Source: Bacteroidales bacterium | Lineage (GTDB): Bacteria > Bacteroidota > Bacteroidia > Bacteroidales > UBA10428 | Direction: 5' to 3' | Assembly: GCA_016934395.1 (NCBI GenBank) | Contig: JAFGSZ010000021.1 | Location: 1 to 56,240, forward strand | DNA: 56,240 bases | In this document: positions 9,177 through 18,398 of the stretch, piece after piece | Position numbering within the stretch: position 1 is the first letter of the stretch | How the letters are laid out: every line of letters starts with the position of its first letter | Notes under the pieces: model-generated | The model's database searches: none | Told to the model about the DNA's origin: nothing | The model's input: the letters and a program-made list of their open reading frames with translations, nothing else | Position numbers and translations under genes: made by a program

Positions 9177-10466
9177 TTATGCAATAGATTTTTCTTTTAC
9201 CTGCAGCATTTTGTTTAAATCGACAAGGTTAAATTTATAAAAATATTTATCCATTGATTGTTCAATATGTGTGGCCAGTATTTCTTCTCCATCAAGGCCA
9301 TTTAAAGCCATGTTTTTTATCAATCGACCCCTGGCTGCAATAACTTCCGGATTTTCCCAGATATACCGGCACCCTGTTTTTACCAGCCACTCCTGTCTTT
9401 CAGGGGAAAGATTTTGAAAATCTATTCCTGTTTCATCGGATGAAAGCCATTTTATCCAACGTCCGGAATTAATTACCGCATCCCAGAGTTGTTTTTTTAT
9501 TCCTGATATTTTACCAATTCGTCCTTCCTTAAAAAGAGAAGCCTCAAGTTCTTCGAGTTCCAATAATCCATCATATTCTTTCTCAGTAAATTCAGGACCA
9601 ATATTGGCAGCCCCCATGCCAGATAAGGGATAATCTTCGGGATTATTAACATTATCGGAATAATGGCCTTTAATTACACTTCCGTATTTACCTGCAATTG
9701 CCGTGAGGGTGCGCGCCATTTCGGGATCAAACTCTGTAGTATGTAAATCGGTACCTACTTTCCCAACAACAAAACATGGCCATATATCATGCAGTCCTTT
9801 GCCTGCCAGTCCTTTTTTTAACAATTCCAGAAATTTGGTAAATACATCCAATTTTGCCAGTCCGCCATGTACTTCTTCCGTTCCTACTTCATAAGCAATC
9901 TTAGGAAGATTTTTCTGCTTTCTGTATTTTTCAGTATGAGCTATCAATTCAACAGTACGATCTACTACCGTTTCAACGGCAATTATGCTTTCCTTTGGCA
10001 GGGTGATATCAACTGTAGGATCAACATGTATTAAGTCATAACCGGCATCGATGGCTGATTCAAAAGATTTTTTAATCCAATCCATGGTTTTTTGGTAAGA
10101 CCATTTTTCGCGTGTATGGATATCTTTAAGCCAGGGGCCCCCGTGGTCTATAGCGATAATTACAGGGCCGGTAAAATTTATTATTCTGGCTTCCTGTCTT
10201 ATAGTGCTTACAAATTCTTTCTGTGTCAATCCTGTATATCCACCGTCAATATCCACCTGATTGAGGGTTGTGGCGAATTTGATTGGTGCATTACAACGTT
10301 TTGCCGATTTTAGGGCTGCTTTAATCACAGCAAGAGAATTAGGGCATGCAGCAAAAATAGTTCTGTGGATGCCAGATTCAACTTTTAATTCCCTTATCCT
10401 GGCCAGTATCAATTCAAGCACACTTGTGCTACTATTTATAGCTAGTCTCCTGAGCTCCTGATCCAT
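9177..10466 (-). CDS. GatZ/KbaZ-like tagatose-1,6-bisphosphate aldolase subunit
   Basis: The 429-residue protein matches GatZ/KbaZ in length and in segments such as ACPNSLAVIKAALKSA, NQVDIDGGYTG and AYEVGTEEVHGG. In enteric bacteria this subunit is needed for full activity and stability of the GatY/KbaY aldolase, and the catalytic GatY-like partner is encoded two genes downstream. The gaps are 3 bp to the upstream SIS gene and 11 bp to the kinase gene. Finding a GatZ-type partner supports tagatose bisphosphate rather than fructose bisphosphate as the pathway intermediate. Confidence 0.85.
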   Translation of the reverse strand: MDQELRRLAINSSTSVLELILARIRELKVESGIHRTIFAACPNSLAVIKAALKSAKRCNAPIKFATTLNQVDIDGGYTGLTQKEFVSTIRQEARIINFTGPVIIAIDHGGPWLKDIHTREKWSYQKTMDWIKKSFESAIDAGYDLIHVDPTVDITLPKESIIAVETVVDRTVELIAHTEKYRKQKNLPKIAYEVGTEEVHGGLAKLDVFTKFLELLKKGLAGKGLHDIWPCFVVGKVGTDLHTTEFDPEMARTLTAIAGKYGSVIKGHYSDNVNNPEDYPLSGMGAANIGPEFTEKEYDGLLELEELEASLFKEGRIGKISGIKKQLWDAVINSGRWIKWLSSDETGIDFQNLSPERQEWLVKTGCRYIWENPEVIAARGRLIKNMALNGLDGEEILATHIEQSMDKYFYKFNLVDLNKMLQVKEKSIA

Positions 10467-10469
10467 TTG

Positions 10470-11648
10470 TTAAAACTTTTTTTCTTTTGTTATAAAGGGA
10501 TAAATTTTGACTCCTTGCACAACCCTTGATATAGCACCACTTTTAGAAGGATTATCAGGCTGAAGGCCTTCATTAAGTGATTTGAAGAACGCTAATATCT
10601 GGGCAGGAAGAATAAAACAGACTGAAAGGAATTCTTCTGGTACATGCCTATTCTTTGTTGGCATAGCTATTTTGAGATCAAAATTAGAATCTATCTTTTT
10701 TGATTCAGAAATACCAATCTGATAAATAGCTCGATGCCCATTAGTCATATTTTTAAGCAGATCCTTTTCATATTTATTAACATATTCCTCATTTGAAAAT
10801 AGAAAGACAACTAGGGTAGTATTATCAACAACTGCTTTGGGACCATGCCTGAATCCAAGGTATGTGTCGGCCTTACAGATTATTTTACCATCAGTCAGTT
10901 CCTGTAATTTTAGCTGCGATTCAATAACTGTACCCAAAAGAGGCCCGGAACCAAGAAAAACTGCCCTCTTAAAATCGATTAGAGAAACGCTTTTTAAATC
11001 AGCAGTATAGTTGTTAAGTATGTATTCCCCATACTCGGAGATTTGTACTACGTGATCTTTTACATTTTCGAAATCATTGAGTTCTGCAATAATTAGCGCG
11101 CTAAGAAGCATGCTGGAATAACTGCTGGTCATTGCAAGGCTTTGATCATTTGTCTCTGAGGGTAAAACAAAAATATAATTTTTATTTTTGCCATTGTATT
11201 CTGCCAGGATGCCTTGTGCGTCGCAGGTAATAATGAGGTGAAAGCATGATTCACAGATATTGTCAGCTAAATTTACTACCGCAATGCTTTCAGGACTGTT
11301 TCCCGAACGGGCGAAAGAAATTAACAATATTTTATCGTCATGCTTCAGATAATCCATGGGGTGAGATACCAAATCGGTTGTTGCAATGGCCTCGGTAGCA
11401 ATACCAGATCTCCTAAAGAAAACACCTTTTAGGGATAGGCCGATAAAAGCACTGGTGCCGGCACCTGTAAGAATTATTTTATTGACCTGTCCATATGCCA
11501 TATCAATAAAATCTTTTATTTCCTTTCTTTTTTCGTCTAATTCATTTAAAACTGACAACCAAAGTTCAGGTTGTTGAGATATTTCCTTCGCGGTATTTAC
11601 TGCTCCTTTTCCTGCTAATTCAACTATTGGGATTCCTAAGTATTTCAT
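10470..11648 (-). CDS. agaS: AgaS-like SIS-domain sugar-phosphate isomerase/deaminase
   Basis: The 392-residue protein contains two SIS (sugar isomerase) domains. The first shows GAGTSAFIG and SFARSGNSPES, the phosphosugar-binding serines. The second shows GSGPLLG and the FRHGPKA motif typical of AgaS/GlmS-type isomerases. AgaS converts galactosamine-6-phosphate to tagatose-6-phosphate and ammonia in N-acetylgalactosamine catabolism. It is the first gene of the minus-strand sugar operon and is divergent from an AgaR-type repressor, as in known aga loci. The assignment is good at family level; substrate is inferred from family and neighbours. Confidence 0.85.
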   Translation of the reverse strand: MKYLGIPIVELAGKGAVNTAKEISQQPELWLSVLNELDEKRKEIKDFIDMAYGQVNKIILTGAGTSAFIGLSLKGVFFRRSGIATEAIATTDLVSHPMDYLKHDDKILLISFARSGNSPESIAVVNLADNICESCFHLIITCDAQGILAEYNGKNKNYIFVLPSETNDQSLAMTSSYSSMLLSALIIAELNDFENVKDHVVQISEYGEYILNNYTADLKSVSLIDFKRAVFLGSGPLLGTVIESQLKLQELTDGKIICKADTYLGFRHGPKAVVDNTTLVVFLFSNEEYVNKYEKDLLKNMTNGHRAIYQIGISESKKIDSNFDLKIAMPTKNRHVPEEFLSVCFILPAQILAFFKSLNEGLQPDNPSKSGAISRVVQGVKIYPFITKEKKF

Positions 11649-11819
11649 TTAAAAATCAATTTATAACTTTGTTTATATAACTTCGTCAAATATAATAAAA
11701 GTTTCCTAAACTTACGAAAGCTTTTTAATATATTTTTTAAAATTTCGTAACGTTATTTTATGCTTCTAATTATTTAAGATTAGAAAAAAGTGTTACTTTT
11801 ATTCTAAATAAAAATAGAA
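11649..11819. promoter_or_regulatory. Divergent control region between agaS-like operon and DeoR-family repressor
   Basis: This 171-bp AT-rich region drives genes in both directions. On the minus strand TATATTTG (plus-strand CAAATATA, 11687-11694) matches the Bacteroidota -7 element TAnnTTTG, about 40 bp before the agaS-like start. A dyad of TTACGAAA and TTTCGTAA (separate entry) overlaps the region where the -33 element would sit, so repressor binding there would block transcription. Confidence 0.6.
11712..11750. promoter_or_regulatory. Candidate operator dyad TTACGAAA-N23-TTTCGTAA
   Basis: TTACGAAA at 11712-11719 and its exact reverse complement TTTCGTAA at 11743-11750 form an 8-bp inverted repeat with a 23-bp spacer. 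DeoR-family repressors commonly bind spaced or repeated sites and control their divergent operons. The same 8-mer recurs in the susC leader at 18178-18185. Confidence 0.55.
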
Positions 11820-12602
11820 ATGGTTAAAAAAGTAAGAAACAACACGGTAGAAAGAAGAAAAAGTATTATTAATCTTCTTTCGGAAGCAGGACAGGTTATT
11901 GTAACTGATTTGAGTAACAGGTTCAAAGTTAGCGAAGTAACAATACGAAATGATTTGGAACAACTGGAACAAAAAAATCTGCTTATAAGAGCCAGAGGTG
12001 GCGCTATGATCGTTGAGCCAGGTGTAAGTTTTGATAAAAGGATATCTGACAAGCACAAACTAAATTACAAAGATAAAGCAAGGATTGGCAGGAAAACAAT
12101 TGAATTGATAAATGAAAATGATACGATAATACTTGATTCCGGTACAACAACAATGGAAGTTGCAAGAAACCTGGAAAATATAAAAGAACTAACAGTAATA
12201 ACTAATGCATTAAACATTGTCAATCAGTTAATTAATTTTCAGAATATTAATGTAATTATTCCCGGAGGTTACCTTAGAAAACACTCACAATCTCTTGTTG
12301 GTCCATTGGCCGAGAAAAGCTTTCGGAATTTTTATGTAGACAAAGTATTTATGGGTGTTGATGGTTTTGATACATCCAAAGGTATTTATACTCCAAATAT
12401 AGAGGAAGCTCATTTGAACAATATTATGATTGAGATAGCAAAGGAGGTTATTCTTGTTACAGATTCATCGAAATTTAAGCGCAAGAGCCTTACCTTTATT
12501 TGTCCTGTAAATAAAATTAACAAAGTTGTTACCGATGAGGGCATTTCACCTGAAGATATCAGAAGACTGGAAGATGAAGGTGTTGAAGTAATTATTGCAT
12601 AA
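11820..12602 (+). CDS. agaR: DeoR-family transcriptional repressor (AgaR-type)
   Basis: The 260-residue protein has an N-terminal winged helix-turn-helix (about residues 8-60; VTDLSNRFKVSEVTIRNDL is the recognition region). The C-terminal DeoR sensor domain contains DSGTTTMEVARNL and VIPGGYLR, which bind a phosphosugar effector in this family. It is divergent from the AgaS-like operon, the arrangement expected of a local repressor relieved by a pathway sugar phosphate. The TTTCGTAA-type sites in its own upstream region and before susC are the likely targets. It is convergent with the SusC/SusD operon. Confidence 0.88.
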   Translation: MVKKVRNNTVERRKSIINLLSEAGQVIVTDLSNRFKVSEVTIRNDLEQLEQKNLLIRARGGAMIVEPGVSFDKRISDKHKLNYKDKARIGRKTIELINENDTIILDSGTTTMEVARNLENIKELTVITNALNIVNQLINFQNINVIIPGGYLRKHSQSLVGPLAEKSFRNFYVDKVFMGVDGFDTSKGIYTPNIEEAHLNNIMIEIAKEVILVTDSSKFKRKSLTFICPVNKINKVVTDEGISPEDIRRLEDEGVEVIIA

Positions 12603-12693
12603 AAATTTGAGTCTGAAGGGTAATGTGTTCACAATCAGGCAGGCATTTAGAAAATCATCATTGAAAAATATGGTGTGGCAGTAATGGTAAAAA

Positions 12694-12726
12694 TTTACCC
12701 CAAATAATTACATTATCTGGGGTAAA
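12694..12726 (-). terminator. Rho-independent terminator of the SusC/SusD operon
   Basis: TTTACCCCA (12694-12702) and TGGGGTAAA (12718-12726) form a perfect 9-bp stem with a 15-nt loop. Read on the minus strand it is followed by a short T-run, as expected for the end of the susC-susD-PKD transcript. It may also serve the convergent repressor gene. Confidence 0.7.
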
Positions 12727-12754
12727 TAAACTATTAACATGAGCAACTTTCCTG

Positions 12755-13624
12755 TTACTGTTTGTCCATTTTAACAGAAATTTTATTGTCCAGATCCTGT
12801 GTAGCCAGATTACCTATATCAGACCAGTCAGTATCCATAATACTCAGGTAAAGTTTAAATGCATTGCTCTCAATCTTAAATGCTTCCCTTGAAATGCTGA
12901 ATTCCAGGCTGACTATACCCGAGTTTTCTTCGAAATAGCCAACTGCGACAGGATTTTCCGGATCATATTCCACGAACGGCCATCCGGGATCCCCATTCGC
13001 TAGATCAACCATACTCGGCCAAATATCGCCTGAAGGGAAATTACCTTCCACTCCGTAATCGCAACCAAAACCCTGCAATGAAAAACCGGTAACGACTGAA
13101 TTATCAGTATCCATATACATGCCCACGATATGATCATATAAACCAGCATTTTCAACGGCATTGAACTGGATATAAAAATATACGTAATTGGCATCATAAT
13201 CTACTTTTCCTCCAAGCACATCTCCTTTTCCTGCAAGTATAAAATCGGGGTATGTAACATTGTCCCAATCATCGAAAGAATCGTCATCAAGTTCAATTAA
13301 TGAAGGTTTATCTACCCGTAAAACAGTGTGAAATGTTTGTTCAGTTCCATTATTAATACCTGACATCGTTATCAGATATCTACCTATTTCGGTATAGGTA
13401 TGTGTTACTGAGTCTCCCGAGGCGATTGGTGTATTATCTCCAAAATCCCAGGTTACCCCTGTTGCACCTGCCGAATTATTTACAAAAGTAACATTAAATC
13501 CATCGAAATAGACTTTAAAATCAAGATCAGGAATGTCTTCGAGATTATATTCTCCTTCTTTGGTACAGGAAAATAATGCAATCAAAGAAACAATTAGAAT
13601 TGGAATTATTTTGATTGTTTTCAT
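12755..13624 (-). CDS. PKD-domain surface lipoprotein of the SusC/SusD operon
   Basis: From the ATG at 13624 the protein has 289 residues and a lipoprotein signal with LFSC lipobox. A PKD-like beta-sandwich follows (VTWDFGDNTP is the PKD signature). The rest is a beta-rich domain of about 180 residues (DSFDDWDN to the end), possibly carbohydrate-binding like CBM9-type domains. It starts 11 bp after susD stops, the position usually taken by SusE/SusF-like or other surface glycan-binding proteins. It probably helps capture the glycan outside the outer membrane. An in-frame start upstream at 13654 would overlap susD and give no signal peptide at the very N-terminus, so I prefer 13624. Confidence 0.75.
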   Translation of the reverse strand: MKTIKIIPILIVSLIALFSCTKEGEYNLEDIPDLDFKVYFDGFNVTFVNNSAGATGVTWDFGDNTPIASGDSVTHTYTEIGRYLITMSGINNGTEQTFHTVLRVDKPSLIELDDDSFDDWDNVTYPDFILAGKGDVLGGKVDYDANYVYFYIQFNAVENAGLYDHIVGMYMDTDNSVVTGFSLQGFGCDYGVEGNFPSGDIWPSMVDLANGDPGWPFVEYDPENPVAVGYFEENSGIVSLEFSISREAFKIESNAFKLYLSIMDTDWSDIGNLATQDLDNKISVKMDKQ

Positions 13625-13635
13625 ATCTGGCTCAT

Positions 13636-15165
13636 TTAATTGTTTTGGACACATAAGTTATTTGTACTGATCTCACTGTCAGGAATTGGATAAAGATACG
13701 TATCCTGGTTGAAATCTATTATAGCGCCGGCTTCCGTGCTTTCGGGTTCTTCAGTATCGGGAACACCGTTGTAGTTATCCAGATGGAAGCCCCAGTAAAC
13801 CCTGTTAAGGCTTTTATTATTCCGGAGGAGGTCAAAAACTCTGTGCCCTTCGAAAGCCAGTTCGATACGTCTTTCTTTTAGCACAGCATCAATAATTGTT
13901 TCAGGGGTATATTCCGATTCATCGTATAAGTAGGGAGTAAGATCATCGGCAATAAGCCTGTTTTCAACAATCGCATTTAAATCTTCAACAGCCGCAGATA
14001 TATTTATTTGTTTCGCATATGCTTCAGCTCTGTTTAGATAGACCTCAGCAAGCCGTAACATTACTGGCGAACTCAATGTAGGAACATTGTCTTGTCCGGA
14101 GAATTTACTGATAAAGTATAGCGGAACACCGTTTTTTTCATCTGGCTCATCGGCATTAATGTAATTCCAGCGTTGGTCAATATCCTGCATTTCTGTTCCC
14201 AGACCCATGTCTTCGAGAATACTTGGTGATGCACCTTCTTCACCCCAGCAGCTTTCTCCATTATATATCATTGAAGCTATTGAGCCCGATTTTTTATCGT
14301 CAACAGTAATAAAGGGAATACACCATATTGTTTCATCGCTTGTCTTGGCATTTGCAAAGTATGATGGAAAAGATTCGGCTGATTCAAGTTCAAAATTTCC
14401 ATAATCAATTACCGAATCAGCATATGCAATGCTATTGGCATAGTCTTCTTTATAAAGATATACCCGGGAGAGCAATGCCCATGCGGCATATTTCGAAGCA
14501 AAACCTTTTAAATCTCGTTCCGGAGGTATTTCTTCACTCATTACTGATGTGGCCATTTTTAAGCTTGAAATAATATAATTATAGGTTTCTTCCAGTGTTG
14601 CACGAGCTTTGGGCTGGCCATCCGATGAACTTTCCCGGATAATAACTCCGGGATTACCCTGATTTGCCGAACTATAGGGTACAGCATATAACCTCACTAG
14701 ATTAAAAGTAGCAAAAGCCCTTAGAAAATAGGCCTCCCCCATCAACTGACTTGTCAGATCATTTTCTTCGGCTTGTTCGGCTAGATTTATTGCAACATTA
14801 GCACCATAAATAACCTTGTATGACTGAGCCCAAAAACTGTTAAGATTCGATTTTTCAGCTGCCCTGTCATTATATCTGAAAGCAATAATTAAATCATCTT
14901 CGGTTTTATATCCACAGGCGATATCGTCCGATGAAAAATCACTTAACTGGAAATATTGTCTCAGATACCAATTATTTCCGCCACTTTCTCCTGACGGATA
15001 ATCTTTGAAAATTGCATAACATCCATTGACAAGCCCGATAAGTCCGTCTGGCGATTGTTTTATCTGTTCGCTAGTCAACGCGTCGCTTGGTACAACGTCG
15101 AGTTCACATTCTGTCAGCATTAGAGCCCCTGTCAGAATTGTTAGATATATTAATATTTTTTTCAT
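13636..15165 (-). CDS. susD: RagB/SusD family outer-membrane nutrient-binding lipoprotein
   Basis: The 509-residue protein begins with a lipoprotein signal (TECELDVVP, Cys at position 20). It has SusD-like features: an N-terminal TPR-like helical scaffold (FWAQSYKVIYGANVAINLAEQ), GEAYFLRAFATFNLVRLYA, and the C-terminal pattern ERRIELAFEGHRVFDLLR. SusD caps the SusC porin and presents glycans for import. The gap to the upstream SusC gene is 25 bp. The symbol denotes the family; the actual ligand is unknown, with a galactosamine-containing glycan inferred from the neighbouring operon. Confidence 0.93.
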   Translation of the reverse strand: MKKILIYLTILTGALMLTECELDVVPSDALTSEQIKQSPDGLIGLVNGCYAIFKDYPSGESGGNNWYLRQYFQLSDFSSDDIACGYKTEDDLIIAFRYNDRAAEKSNLNSFWAQSYKVIYGANVAINLAEQAEENDLTSQLMGEAYFLRAFATFNLVRLYAVPYSSANQGNPGVIIRESSSDGQPKARATLEETYNYIISSLKMATSVMSEEIPPERDLKGFASKYAAWALLSRVYLYKEDYANSIAYADSVIDYGNFELESAESFPSYFANAKTSDETIWCIPFITVDDKKSGSIASMIYNGESCWGEEGASPSILEDMGLGTEMQDIDQRWNYINADEPDEKNGVPLYFISKFSGQDNVPTLSSPVMLRLAEVYLNRAEAYAKQINISAAVEDLNAIVENRLIADDLTPYLYDESEYTPETIIDAVLKERRIELAFEGHRVFDLLRNNKSLNRVYWGFHLDNYNGVPDTEEPESTEAGAIIDFNQDTYLYPIPDSEISTNNLCVQNN

Positions 15166-15190
15166 TTCTTAAGTTTTAAAGTAATTAAAA

Positions 15191-18151
15191 TTAGAATGTA
15201 ACATTCAGACTTGCTAAAAATTGCCTGTTATTCGGGTACTTAAATTCAGCATATCCCGGTAATCCCACATTAGCCGGATTGATCGACACTTCCGGATCCT
15301 GGCCTGAGAACCTGGTGAATGTATAAAGGTTGTCTGCACTCAGTGAGATATTAATTGCTGACAGGTGCAGGTTATTCACCAATTTAGCAGGCAATGAATA
15401 TGTCAGGGTAATGTTGCGGATTTTCAAATAGCTTCCGTCTTCAATATATCTTGTGGAAGGATCGTAAGAATTTCTGGCATTCTGCGGCAAAGGATGATCC
15501 GCTGCATCGCCCGGCTTTTGCCATATTCTCCAATCACTCATTGGTTCCATTACATTGAACTTTACATCCTGCAAATCGTGATCAACGTACCGGCGGAAAT
15601 AATTATAGATTTTATTGCCGGTTAAATAGGAAACAGCGGCCTTAAGAGAAACTGACCGGTACCTTACTTCGGTGCTGATCCCCCCTTGCAGTTTTGGTAC
15701 AGGACTGCCATACTCAATTTTCCTTGCACTGTTGTAATCTTTGGTCAGCGACCCATCCTCAGCTACCCACAGAACAGAACCATCATTTTCATCAATTCCG
15801 TGAAATTCCTTAGCGTACCAGCTGTACAGGGTTCCGCCTGAATGATAAATTTGAACAATTCCGTATGAATTCGCATTGGTAATCGTATCATTCCCGAATC
15901 CTTCGAGTTTATTTTCATTAACACCAAGCGTGAAATCGGTTGTCCATGTGAATTTGCTGGTTGCAATATTCGTTGTACTTATAGAAAGGTCAATACCTTT
16001 GTTGTTTACCTGGCCGATGTTTTGCCATTGTTTCCTGAACCCTCCTGAAGGCGGAAGATCCTTGTATACCAAAAGATTTTCGGTATTATTGTTGTAAAAG
16101 TCAGCATTCAATGTTACTCGGCTTAATATGCCCAGCTCAATACCGGCATTCATTTGTGTTGTTTGTTCCCAGGTTAGATTATCATTTGCCATTTGAAACG
16201 GAACTGCTGCTGATTGACCGTCTATTTGGGTAGTATACTTAAATTGTTCCAGATACATAGAAGGCCCGATATCTTTCATCCCTGTTTTACCCCAACTGGC
16301 CTTGACCTTAAGATTATTGATAATTTTATTATCCTTCAGGAATCCCTCATTGCTTACCAACCAGGCTGCTGAAACGCTTGGAAAATAAGCTGTACGGTTG
16401 TCTGGATTAAATGCTGATGACTGGTCAATACGAAATGAACCTGTCAGAAAATAGGTTTCCCTGAAATTATAATTAGCCTGGCTGATAAACGATTGTAAGA
16501 TGCTTGTACTAGGTGCACCATCAATTTCGATCTGCGAGGAGGCCACCGAAGGCGCACTTAATCCTTCCGGTATACCTGTACCGGATGTTGAGTTAAACTC
16601 CATATTTTCTTTTTGGGTCTCGAATCCGGCTAATCCGTTAATACGATGGTCTGAAATTTTAAAATTAAATTTTAACAGGTTTGTCGAAATACCACCATAG
16701 TTAAGATTATCCGTAACGTTTATATAACCAGTTCCTGTATACGATAAATCATCGGCCTTTTTAGAATAGAACGTTTTAGATGAACCAGTATAAAGGCTTA
16801 AACGGTTTGTGGAAGAAAATGAAAGCCAGCTAAGCAGCTCAACGTTTAATACAAGGTCATAATCCACACTAAAATCCTTTGAAAGAAATTCGGAGTTTTC
16901 AGCTGCCTGGATAGGATTAATTTTATCTTTCGACCATATAGTCTCATCGTTCTTATAACTTCGGGCTTCTCCGTCAGAATCGTACGGATTGTCCCAAGGC
17001 ATATTCACATAAGAATAATATATATGCATGTATTCGTAACCATTTGTTTTAGAACCATTGAGATTAATATTGTTGGTAAGTGATACTTTATCAGTGAAAC
17101 TATAAGTTGTATTTGCTCTGGCATTAATCCTGTTATAATCTGTATTTATAAAAGTGCCTGTTTCATTATAATATGTTCCACCGATATAGTATCTTAATTT
17201 ACCGCTGGTACCGGATGAAGCAAGATAATAGTTATGTACCGGTGCGGTTTTAAAGGTCTCTGCAAGCCAGTCGGTATTTATCTCTTTGAGCGATTCGGGC
17301 CTTACAGCCAGGAATTTGCGGTCGTCTACTACAAAATAAGTAGGATCCCGGAAATATTCTCTATGGTATTTATACAAGGTCTCACTGTCCATCATTCTTA
17401 CATGACCATGATCGGCAGTTCGGATACCACTGGTAGCCCTTAATTCAAACTTATTTTTCCCGAATTGTGCTGTTTTTGTCTGAACAATTATAACACCACC
17501 ATTGGCTTGTGACCCGTATAATGCGGTTGCCCCGGCATCTTTTAGTACAGTAATACTTTCAACATCATTGGGATCAAAACTGCCCCCGATGATCCCATCA
17601 ACAACATAAAGAGGACCCTGAGGAGCACTAAATGAAGAAATTCCACGTATGCGAATATCGGGTTGGGAACCAGGAGCCCCGGAAGCATCGACTACCTCAA
17701 TACCGGCCACTTTACCCTGCAACATCGTTCCTATGTTGTTCGCCGTAACATCTTTTAACTTATCGCCCGAAACAACGGTAACTGCGCTTGTAATTTCGTT
17801 TCGGGTTTTTGAATTATAACCCATCACGATTATCTCATCAAGCGATTCGACATTCGGCACCAGAACAAGCTTAATATTCGTTTGTACTCCAACAGTTACT
17901 TCTTCTGAATTGTAACCCACATAAGAAAAGACTAAAATATCTTCCTGTGAATCAACCTGAATGGTAAAATTACCACTAAGGTCAGTAACTACTCCGTTAG
18001 TTGTACCTTTTACTGTTATATTTGCACCAGCCAAAGGTTGCTTATCATCTGCTGAACTAACATTGCCATTGATTGTGATTTGTGCTGAAGCATAGGCATA
18101 AGTAGAAATCAGCATTAGCAGTAAACAGATTCTTCTTAGTTTATCTTTCAT
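15191..18151 (-). CDS. susC: SusC/RagA family TonB-dependent outer-membrane transporter
   Basis: The 986-residue protein has a signal peptide to about residue 23 and a carboxypeptidase-regulatory-like beta-sandwich (residues 25-110, GTTNGVVTDLSGNF). A TonB box-like stretch and plug follow (LQGKVAGIEV, DIRIRGISSF, YVVDGI, VLKDAGATALYGSQANGGV). The 22-strand barrel runs to a terminal Phe. These are standard SusC/RagA signatures. It imports oligosaccharides across the outer membrane with the SusD protein. No anti-sigma/ECF pair or hybrid sensor is adjacent; the control signal seems to be the upstream promoter with a TTTCGTAA site. Confidence 0.94.
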   Translation of the reverse strand: MKDKLRRICLLLMLISTYAYASAQITINGNVSSADDKQPLAGANITVKGTTNGVVTDLSGNFTIQVDSQEDILVFSYVGYNSEEVTVGVQTNIKLVLVPNVESLDEIIVMGYNSKTRNEITSAVTVVSGDKLKDVTANNIGTMLQGKVAGIEVVDASGAPGSQPDIRIRGISSFSAPQGPLYVVDGIIGGSFDPNDVESITVLKDAGATALYGSQANGGVIIVQTKTAQFGKNKFELRATSGIRTADHGHVRMMDSETLYKYHREYFRDPTYFVVDDRKFLAVRPESLKEINTDWLAETFKTAPVHNYYLASSGTSGKLRYYIGGTYYNETGTFINTDYNRINARANTTYSFTDKVSLTNNINLNGSKTNGYEYMHIYYSYVNMPWDNPYDSDGEARSYKNDETIWSKDKINPIQAAENSEFLSKDFSVDYDLVLNVELLSWLSFSSTNRLSLYTGSSKTFYSKKADDLSYTGTGYINVTDNLNYGGISTNLLKFNFKISDHRINGLAGFETQKENMEFNSTSGTGIPEGLSAPSVASSQIEIDGAPSTSILQSFISQANYNFRETYFLTGSFRIDQSSAFNPDNRTAYFPSVSAAWLVSNEGFLKDNKIINNLKVKASWGKTGMKDIGPSMYLEQFKYTTQIDGQSAAVPFQMANDNLTWEQTTQMNAGIELGILSRVTLNADFYNNNTENLLVYKDLPPSGGFRKQWQNIGQVNNKGIDLSISTTNIATSKFTWTTDFTLGVNENKLEGFGNDTITNANSYGIVQIYHSGGTLYSWYAKEFHGIDENDGSVLWVAEDGSLTKDYNSARKIEYGSPVPKLQGGISTEVRYRSVSLKAAVSYLTGNKIYNYFRRYVDHDLQDVKFNVMEPMSDWRIWQKPGDAADHPLPQNARNSYDPSTRYIEDGSYLKIRNITLTYSLPAKLVNNLHLSAINISLSADNLYTFTRFSGQDPEVSINPANVGLPGYAEFKYPNNRQFLASLNVTF

Positions 18152-18177
18152 TTATTTATGATTTAGTTAATTTTCAC

Positions 18178-18185
18178 TTTCGTAA
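18178..18185. promoter_or_regulatory. TTTCGTAA motif in the susC leader (candidate repressor site)
   Basis: This exact 8-mer is the half-site of the dyad upstream of the AgaR-type repressor. Here it lies between the predicted susC transcription start and the start codon, where a bound repressor would block elongation. Confidence 0.45.
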
Positions 18186-18196
18186 AGTTGTTTTGA

Positions 18197-18227
18197 CAAA
18201 TATAAAAACTTTTTGAAATATTTCAAA
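18197..18227 (-). promoter_or_regulatory. susC promoter, Bacteroidota TTTG-N19-TATATTTG
   Basis: On the minus strand TTTG (plus 18224-18227) and TATATTTG (plus 18197-18204) are separated by exactly 19 bp. This matches the Bacteroidota -33/-7 consensus TTTG/TAnnTTTG. The start of transcription would fall near 18190, giving a leader of about 40 nt before the SusC start codon. Confidence 0.7.
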
Positions 18228-18398
18228 TTGTCGAAACATAATTTTTTAAAAATTAAAGAAAGGTTGCGAAAGATAAATGAAAATTTTTTAATTGCCTGTT
18301 TTCATGGCGATGCTTTCACCGGCTGATATCAGTTAAATGCAGTTGGTGCAAATGAGATTAAATTAGCTGATTTCAGGTAGTTATAAGAAAAGCTCTCA

